From Pseudomonadota bacterium (GTDB taxonomy: Bacteria > Myxococcota > Polyangia > GCA-2747355 > JACKDQ01), in the NCBI GenBank assembly GCA_030591195.1, contig JAUVBO010000322.1, positions 1 to 5,230 of the forward strand: a stretch of DNA of 5,230 nt, written 5' to 3'. Each line of letters begins with the position of its first letter. Position 1 is the stretch's first letter. The position numbers and the translations under genes are program-made. Shown here in pieces: positions 1-3,590 of this stretch. Under the pieces are notes generated by a model. It did no database searches, was not told where the DNA came from, and worked only from the letters and a program-made list of their open reading frames with translations.

Positions 1-45
1 CGCTGGGAGCCAGGCTGCCGCTGTCGAAGTGGACAGTCCGCGCAT
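1..45 (-). CDS. possible 5' end of a divergent gene (partial, 15 codons)
   Basis: On the minus strand an ATG at 45 opens a frame that stays open to the left edge and reads MRGLSTSTAAAWLPA. A purine-rich stretch (GAGGAG, about 58-63) lies 12 nt upstream, slightly far for a ribosome site. A TATACT box on the same strand at 69-74 could be a -10 element. Fifteen residues are too few to identify a family. The Ala-rich run could be the start of a signal peptide, but that is a guess. All three plus-strand frames are also partly open here, so the stretch could instead be the 3' end of a plus-strand gene. Confidence 0.2.
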   Translation of the reverse strand, partial: MRGLSTSTAAAWLPA

Positions 46-68
46 CGGTCGAAGGATCTCCTCTGCTC

Positions 69-74
69 AGTATA
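69..74 (-). promoter_or_regulatory. possible -10 box for a divergent minus-strand transcript
   Basis: The minus strand reads TATACT, five of six matches to TATAAT, 24 nt upstream of the candidate ATG at 45. No convincing TTGACA-like element sits 16-18 bp further upstream, where the sequence belongs to the large inverted repeat at 84-117. The call rests on the -10 match alone. Confidence 0.2.
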
Positions 75-83
75 GGACGAAGA

Positions 84-117
84 CGCGGAGGTCGCGCCGG
101 GCGACGCGACCTCCGCG
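84..117. repeat. perfect 13-bp inverted repeat (hairpin or operator)
   Basis: CGCGGAGGTCGCG at 84-96 is followed by an 8-nt loop and its exact reverse complement at 105-117. No T-tract follows on either strand, so it is not a classical intrinsic terminator. It ends 27 bp before the ATG of the carbon-nitrogen hydrolase, between that gene and a possible divergent gene. It could be a terminator-like structure for an upstream transcript, a regulator-binding palindrome, or a 5' leader hairpin. The sequence does not decide between these. Confidence 0.6.
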
Positions 118-132
118 GCGGTGCGTGTGGGG

Positions 133-138
133 TATGCT
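133..138 (+). promoter_or_regulatory. possible -10 box giving a leaderless hydrolase transcript
   Basis: TATGCT ends 6 nt before the ATG at 145, and no Shine-Dalgarno sequence lies between them. If this is the -10 element, transcription would start on or near the A of the start codon and the mRNA would be leaderless. No good -35 is visible 17 bp upstream (CCTCCG), so the call is weak. Confidence 0.2.
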
Positions 139-144
139 GCCCGG

Positions 145-975
145 ATGAAGATCGCACTGGTGCAGCAAGTGGCGACGCCTGACAAGCAGGACAATCTCCG
201 CCGGGGCCTGCTCGCGGCCCGCCAGGCGGCCGAGGCGGGTGCCGCCTTGATCTGCTTCGCGGAGCTGGCCTTCGAGCCGTTCTACCCGCAGCAGGAGGCG
301 ACGGACGAGGTGGCCTCGCTGGCGGAGCCGATCCCGGGGCCCGTGACCGAGGCCTTCAGCCGGTTGGCGTCGGAGCTCGGGGTGGTTGTGGTGCTCAACC
401 TGTTCGAGAGGGACGGTGAGGCGACCTACGACTCGTCACCGGTGATCGACGCGGACGGCAGCCTGCTCGGGACGACCCGGATGGTCCACATCACCGACTA
501 TCCCGGCTTCCACGAGCAGGGCTACTACGCTCCGGGCGACACCGGCGCGCCGGTCTACGCGACGGTTGTCGGGAAGCTGGGGGTCGCGATCTGCTATGAC
601 CGCCACTACCCCGAGTACATGCGGGCTCTCGCGCTGGGCGGCGCCGAGCTGATCCTCGTCCCCCAAGCCGGTACCTCCGGCGAGTGGCCCGAAGGGCTCT
701 ACGAGGCCGAGCTGCGCGTCGCGGCGTTCCAGAACGGATACTTCACGGCCCTCTGCAACCGTGTCGGCGAGGAGCAGCACCTGACGTTCTCCGGTCAGTC
801 CTTCGTCTGCGACCCATCGGGACACGTGGTGGCGAGAGCGCCCGCGGACGAGGAGTCGATCCTCTACGCCGAGCTCGACCTGGGCGAAGCCGCGAGCTCT
901 CCTGCCCGGGAGCTCTTTCTGCGGGACCGCCGGCCCGAGCTCTACGCCGAGTGGCTATCGCCTGGCGATTCTTGA
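145..975 (+). CDS. nitrilase-superfamily carbon-nitrogen hydrolase (N-carbamoylputrescine amidase / beta-ureidopropionase-like)
   Basis: This 276-aa cytosolic protein belongs to the nitrilase superfamily, whose members cleave non-peptide C-N bonds through a Glu-Lys-Cys triad. The first Glu is E40 (FAEL), the nucleophile is C150 (GVAICYDRHYPE), and the accessory Glu is E124 (FHEQGYYAPGD). NRVG (205-208), SGQSFVCDP (216-224) and RDRRPELY (260-267) match N-carbamoylputrescine amidases and beta-ureidopropionases. At the Lys position, where these enzymes read RKxHIPD, this protein reads RMVHITD, so M113 replaces the catalytic Lys. The active-site loop after the Cys strand is also shorter than in AguB-type enzymes. 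The start at 145 is chosen because MKIALVQQ is the usual family N-terminus; GTG codons at 121 and 127 would add residues without homology. The superfamily is secure. Substrate and activity are open because of M113. The CBS gene follows 86 bp downstream on the same strand. Confidence 0.88.
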   Translation: MKIALVQQVATPDKQDNLRRGLLAARQAAEAGAALICFAELAFEPFYPQQEATDEVASLAEPIPGPVTEAFSRLASELGVVVVLNLFERDGEATYDSSPVIDADGSLLGTTRMVHITDYPGFHEQGYYAPGDTGAPVYATVVGKLGVAICYDRHYPEYMRALALGGAELILVPQAGTSGEWPEGLYEAELRVAAFQNGYFTALCNRVGEEQHLTFSGQSFVCDPSGHVVARAPADEESILYAELDLGEAASSPARELFLRDRRPELYAEWLSPGDS

Positions 976-1006
976 GCAGGGGATCTACCAACGCGCCGAA
1001 GGGGTG

Positions 1007-1012
1007 TACTAT
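1007..1012 (+). promoter_or_regulatory. possible -10 box for the CBS-domain gene
   Basis: TACTAT matches four of six consensus positions and is preceded by TG. Transcription from it would start near 1019 and leave a leader of about 43 nt before the ATG at 1062. The -35 position at 17-bp spacing (TCTACC, 984-989) matches only three of six. The 86-bp gap after the hydrolase gene makes a separate promoter plausible, but read-through is equally possible. Confidence 0.25.
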
Positions 1013-1061
1013 CGGCCATGCCAGCACGGCTGCCGCGGTGCGGGCGAAGGGACGAAGACAG

Positions 1062-1640
1062 ATGCCGCTCGAGACCGCCAAAGACATCATGCTGCCCCTC
1101 GACGAGTACGCCGTGGTCGACGAGGACGCGACGATGCTCGACGCGCTCCACGCGCTCGACGACGCCCAGGCGCGGATCCCCGGGACCCAGCACCCGCACC
1201 GCGCCGTGCTCGTCCGCAACGCCGCCGGCGCGATCGTCGGCAAGCTCGGCCACCACGCCTTCCTCGCCGGCCTCGAGCCGCGCTACTCGGAGGTCGGCAA
1301 GGCGCCGAGCCGAGCGCTGTCGCGGGCAGCCCTGCCGAAGGACTTCCTCTCGTCGATGATGCGGCAGATGAGCCTCTGGCAGGACAACTTCGACGTCTAC
1401 GTCCGCCGGGCGATGCGCGCGCGGGTCGGTGACGTGATGCACCCCCTGGCCAACGAGCAGATCGACATCGACGCGCCGATCGGCGAGGCGATCCACCAGC
1501 TGATCGCCGACCAGACCCTCTCGCTGCTGGTCACCGACGGCGGCCAGCCGGTCGGCATCCTGCGGCTGTCGGACCTCTTTTCGCTGGTGGCCAAGCTGAT
1601 CAAGCGCCGGTCGACGGACATCGTCGACACGATGCACTGA
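1062..1640 (+). CDS. two-CBS-domain protein, likely nucleotide sensor
   Basis: This 192-aa protein has no membrane segment or signal peptide, so it should be cytosolic. The first CBS motif spans about residues 6-75 (AKDIMLPLDEYAVVDEDATMLDA, then HRAVLVRNAAGAIVGKL, then LEPRY). The second spans about 120-182 (VGDVMHPL, then IDAPIGEAIHQLI, then SLLVTDGGQPVGILRLSDLF). A helical linker of about 45 residues (76-120), with SSMMRQMSLWQDNFD, joins them. Paired CBS motifs form a Bateman module that typically binds adenine nucleotides and regulates a partner. No catalytic domain is attached, so this is a stand-alone module with an unknown partner. The layout recalls CBS proteins of Desulfo-like deltaproteobacteria. 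The start at 1062 follows a purine-rich stretch (GAAGGGACGAAG, 1045-1056). The frame is open much further upstream, to 684, but that part overlaps the hydrolase gene and lacks CBS homology. Confidence 0.85.
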   Translation: MPLETAKDIMLPLDEYAVVDEDATMLDALHALDDAQARIPGTQHPHRAVLVRNAAGAIVGKLGHHAFLAGLEPRYSEVGKAPSRALSRAALPKDFLSSMMRQMSLWQDNFDVYVRRAMRARVGDVMHPLANEQIDIDAPIGEAIHQLIADQTLSLLVTDGGQPVGILRLSDLFSLVAKLIKRRSTDIVDTMH

Positions 1641-1664
1641 TCACGTCCTCGAGCCTCGGCCTCG

Positions 1665-1693
1665 GGGGCGCGGCCTCCGCGAGACCGCGCCTC
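1665..1693. terminator. GC-rich hairpin between convergent genes, possible bidirectional terminator
   Basis: The stem pairs 1665-1673 with 1685-1693 (nine pairs, one of them G-U on the plus transcript). After one mismatch, three more pairs (1675-1677 with 1681-1683) close a 3-nt loop. It lies in the 84-bp gap between the stop of the CBS gene (1640) and the stop of the Spy-like gene (1725), where a shared terminator would be expected. Neither strand has a U-tract after the stem, so intrinsic termination is unproven. Confidence 0.35.
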
Positions 1694-1704
1694 GAGCGAC
1701 GACT

Positions 1705-1742
1705 ACTACTGGTGCGGGGTGCGACTACTTGTGCGGGGTGCG
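1705..1742. repeat. 19-bp tandem duplication over the 3' end of the Spy-like gene
   Basis: Two adjacent 19-bp copies, 1705-1723 and 1724-1742, differ at one base (G at 1711 against T at 1730). The right-hand copy (1724-1742) contains the last codons and the TAG stop (1725-1727) of the minus-strand gene. The left-hand copy lies just past the stop. Because 19 is not a multiple of three, the second copy could not be read in the same frame. Confidence 0.75.
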
Positions 1743-2414
1743 GCCCTTGGCGCTGCAGGAGCAGCCCTTGCCCTGGCCGGGACCGTGTCCCTGGCCGTGA
1801 CCACCGCAGGCGCGGCTCTGGCCGAGGCCCTTGCCGGGATGGCGACCGTGGGGACCGTAGCCCTTGCCGGGACCGTGGGGACCGTAGCCCTTGCCGGGAC
1901 CGCGGTGACCGTAGCCCTTGCCGGGACCGCGGTGACCGTAGCCCTTGCCGGGACCTTGCCCGTGATGCTTGCGGCACTTCTTGCGGAACCTGTCGCGCTG
2001 ATCCGGCGTGAAGACCTTGAGGATCCTGAGGTAGGCCTTGACCCCCTCCTCCATCTTCAGACCGCGAACCCCGCGAGCCTTGCGCATCTCGCGCAGCACC
2101 TTGGCCTGGTCGGGAGCGTCGGCGCTCATCACCCGCTTGATGTACAGCGCGTGCTGCTGGAGGCTCGCCCGGTAGCGGATCGCCTTGGTGAGGAAGTTAT
2201 AGCGAACGGCGTCGATCCGCTTCATCTGGTCGGCGCTGACGCCGAGGTGATCCTTGAGGTGGTCGGCGCTGGCCTTCATCAGCATCTTCGCGCACCGGGC
2301 CTCGGGCCAGCGCATCATCCCCCTGTGCCCTTTGGGGCCGGGACAGGCGCGGGCCACCTGGACGGTGGCGACGATCAACAGCGCTGCCACGAGCGCGAAA
2401 CGAGCCATTTTCAT
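1725..2414 (-). CDS. Spy/CpxP-like exported protein with Gly/His-rich repeat tail
   Basis: This 229-aa protein begins with a Sec signal peptide: M-K-M-A-R, a hydrophobic stretch at 7-20, and an A-R-A cleavage site before C24. Residues 36-150 form an all-helical, highly charged region with two LTxxQ-like motifs, VSADQ (59-63) and FTPDQ (135-139). These mark the Spy/CpxP/ZraP/CnrX group of periplasmic chaperones and metal sensors. A Gly/His/Lys-rich tail follows: four 9-residue units GPGKGYG(HR or PH) at 154-189, then an end with CGGHGQGH and CSCS. The mature part has six Cys and many His, which suggests metal binding (inferred). Spy relatives normally lack such a long tail. ATG 2414 is preferred because GGGAG ends 6 nt upstream; ATG 2420 touches that ribosome site. 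The 119-aa gene lies 71 bp upstream. The class is fairly secure; the ligand is unknown. Confidence 0.75.
   Translation of the reverse strand: MKMARFALVAALLIVATVQVARACPGPKGHRGMMRWPEARCAKMLMKASADHLKDHLGVSADQMKRIDAVRYNFLTKAIRYRASLQQHALYIKRVMSADAPDQAKVLREMRKARGVRGLKMEEGVKAYLRILKVFTPDQRDRFRKKCRKHHGQGPGKGYGHRGPGKGYGHRGPGKGYGPHGPGKGYGPHGRHPGKGLGQSRACGGHGQGHGPGQGKGCSCSAKGRTPHK
1848..1955. repeat. four tandem 27-bp coding repeats
   Basis: Four 27-bp units in the minus-strand Spy-like gene encode GPGKGYGHR twice and then GPGKGYGPH twice. The shared core GTAGCCCTTGCCGGGACC begins at 1857, 1884, 1911 and 1938 on the plus strand, exactly 27 bp apart. A degenerate unit lies at about 1824-1847 (RHPGKGLG). 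Units are in frame, so gain or loss of a unit lengthens or shortens the tail without a frameshift. Confidence 0.9.
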
Positions 2415-2420
2415 CGTCAT

Positions 2421-2425
2421 CTCCC
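2421..2425 (-). promoter_or_regulatory. ribosome binding site that decides the Spy-like start
   Basis: The minus strand reads CAGGGAG immediately before ATGACGATG. The GGGAG core sits 6 nt from the ATG at 2414, an ordinary distance, but directly abuts the ATG at 2420. This favours 2414 and a protein two residues shorter than the longest frame. Confidence 0.6.
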
Positions 2426-2441
2426 TGAAGAAAGTGGCCCC

Positions 2442-2470
2442 ATCCTCACCGCAGGCGTCATGAGGTTCAA
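2442..2470 (-). promoter_or_regulatory. possible promoter of the Spy-like gene
   Basis: On the minus strand TTGAAC (2465-2470) and GAGGAT (2442-2447) are separated by 17 bp, in the 71-bp gap before the Spy-like gene. The first matches four of six bases of the -35 consensus and the second three of six of the -10. Spy and CpxP genes are commonly stress-induced in other bacteria, so an own promoter is reasonable. The match itself is weak. Confidence 0.25.
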
Positions 2471-2485
2471 GCGAAAAGAGGCATC

Positions 2486-2845
2486 TCAGTCGGGGGGCTT
2501 GGAGAAGCCGACGTCGGTCCGCTCGTAGCCGAGCTCCTCGACCAGCTTGCGGAAGCTAGCGTAGAAGACCTCGCCGTCTGACATGTTGAGCTCGTAGGCG
2601 GTGAGCACCGCCCGGTGGGCGTCGCGGACCAGGCGGATCTCGAGCGCGGGGACGTAGCGCTCCTTCTTCGCCACCTTCAACGCGTAGAGCAGCGCATTGA
2701 CCCGGCGGCGCACCGCCTCGGCCAGCCGCTCCGGGATGTTGTCCGGGAGCTCGGGGATACTCAACGCGTCGATGAACTCGTCCGACAGGTGAGCGAAGGT
2801 GCTCGTCGGCGAGAGGCGTTCCTTCGGCTTGTTCTTGTTCGCCAT
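2486..2845 (-). CDS. hypothetical protein, 119 aa, helical
   Basis: I do not recognise a family. The protein starts with a basic, polar stretch (MANKNKPKERLS), then an acidic segment (LSDEFIDALSIPELPDNIPE). Next comes a probable amphipathic helix rich in Arg, Leu and Ala (RLAEAVRRRVNALLYALKVAKKERYVPALEIRLVR, about residues 40-74), and a mixed C-terminal part ending in EELGYERTDVGFSKPPD. There is no signal peptide, membrane segment, Cys cluster or recognisable catalytic motif, so it is probably a small cytosolic protein. The start at 2845 is supported by a near-perfect extended Shine-Dalgarno sequence. A GTG at 2857 is also in frame but has no ribosome site of its own. The nitroreductase stop lies 8 bp upstream, which implies co-transcription and probable translational coupling. 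Its job is unknown. Confidence 0.7.
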   Translation of the reverse strand: MANKNKPKERLSPTSTFAHLSDEFIDALSIPELPDNIPERLAEAVRRRVNALLYALKVAKKERYVPALEIRLVRDAHRAVLTAYELNMSDGEVFYASFRKLVEELGYERTDVGFSKPPD

Positions 2846-2851
2846 CCCTTT

Positions 2852-2861
2852 GATCACCTCT
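2852..2861 (-). promoter_or_regulatory. extended Shine-Dalgarno of the 119-aa gene overlapping the previous stop
   Basis: AGAGGTGATC on the minus strand differs by one base from the full anti-16S-tail match GGAGGTGATC and ends 6 nt before the ATG at 2845. The TGA inside it (2854-2856) is the stop codon of the nitroreductase gene. Ribosomes finishing the upstream gene therefore stop on the ribosome site of the next one. Confidence 0.75.
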
Positions 2862-3561
2862 GGCTCAACGCCGGGGCGTTGCGGATTAGAACCTGGTCGA
2901 GATCCTTCTTGCGGAGGTCAGGGACCGAGGCGTCCGCGGCCGGGTAGCCCACGGGCAGCACCAGAAACGCCCGCTCGTTCGGTGGCCGATCGAGCAGGCG
3001 CCCGAGGAAGCCCATCGGGCTCGGGGTGTAGGGCAAGGTGCAGAGACCCATCTCGGTCAGCGCCGCGATCAACATCCCCACCGCGATACCGACCGACTCG
3101 CTGGTGTAGTAGTGCTTGCCCTTGCTGCCATCGGCGAGGCGCTCGTAGCTCTGAGCGAAGACGACGATCAGGTACGGTGCGTGCTCGAGGAACGGCTTGG
3201 TCCAGTCGATGCCGAGGGGCGTGAGCTCCTCGAGGAACTCGGCGGACGCGACCTCGGCGTGGAAGTGCTGCTCCTGCTCCTCGGCCTCGGCCCGGATCGC
3301 CCGCTTGAGCTCCGGGTCGTCGACCACGACGAAGGTCCACGGCTGCTTGTTGGCGCCGCTCGGCGCGCTGGCCGCGACGCGGACCGCGGCCTCGATCGCC
3401 TCGTAGGGCACCTTGGCGTCCGGCGAGAAGGACCGCACCGAGCGCCGCTGACTGCTGGTCTGGTGGAACCGACGGCCCCGCGCGACCGTCTCCTCGGCAT
3501 CGAAGCGGGGGGGGCGGTAGGGTACGCGGGGTGGCGTTGTCGGCCTCGGTCGCTCTGGCAT
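2854..3561 (-). CDS. nitroreductase-fold flavoprotein, iodotyrosine-deiodinase-like
   Basis: This 235-aa FMN enzyme lacks signal and membrane segments. FMN-contact signatures are R39-R40-S41 (RRSVRSF), APSGANKQPWTF (66-77), T179 (PYTP), and the closing block LPVGYP...VPDLRKKDLDQVL (202-225). The region HYYTSESVGIAVGMLIAAL (150-168) also follows the deiodinase subfamily. Residues 88-129 align without gaps to my recollection of human iodotyrosine deiodinase. The zwitterion-binding Glu and Lys are kept (E97, K122), but the Tyr between them is His (H101). Known members dehalogenate halotyrosines reductively, or reduce nitro groups and quinones. The substrate here is not known. The start at 3561 fits the gap after the dehydrogenase stop (29 bp); the frame opens further upstream, but that part overlaps the dehydrogenase and has no homology. 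No clear ribosome site precedes it, so translation may rely on coupling. Confidence 0.85.
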   Translation of the reverse strand: MPERPRPTTPPRVPYRPPRFDAEETVARGRRFHQTSSQRRSVRSFSPDAKVPYEAIEAAVRVAASAPSGANKQPWTFVVVDDPELKRAIRAEAEEQEQHFHAEVASAEFLEELTPLGIDWTKPFLEHAPYLIVVFAQSYERLADGSKGKHYYTSESVGIAVGMLIAALTEMGLCTLPYTPSPMGFLGRLLDRPPNERAFLVLPVGYPAADASVPDLRKKDLDQVLIRNAPALSQR

Positions 3562-3590
3562 GGCTTCAGTCGGGCTCTCTCGTCGGCGCG

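Noticed and set aside
436..825. Minus-strand open frame opposite the hydrolase
   Set aside because: The plus strand here encodes the conserved nitrilase core; the antisense frame has no recognisable features.
684..1061. Long 5' extension of the CBS-domain frame
   Set aside because: It overlaps the conserved C-terminal half of the hydrolase gene and encodes Arg-rich sequence with no CBS homology. The ATG at 1062 begins right at the CBS motif.
1848..1955. CRISPR-like array from regularly spaced repeats
   Set aside because: The 27-bp units are directly adjacent with no unique spacers, lie in frame within a gene, and no cas gene is present.
1600..1977. Minus-strand frame with RSRQGLRSP-type repeats
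   Set aside because: It is an alternative reading of the same 27-bp repeats, shifted from the Spy-like frame, and runs into the CBS gene on the other strand without any recognisable domain.
2334..2355. Lipoprotein signal at the start of the Spy-like protein
   Set aside because: C24 follows A-R-A, which lacks the Leu and small residues of a lipobox. A normal signal-peptidase I site fits better.
1719..2528. 269-codon plus-strand open frame rich in Ala, Val, Gly and Leu
   Set aside because: It lies opposite the Spy-like gene. Its hydrophobic repeats are the antisense reading of the 27-bp repeats, and the minus frame has a signal peptide, family motifs and a ribosome site.
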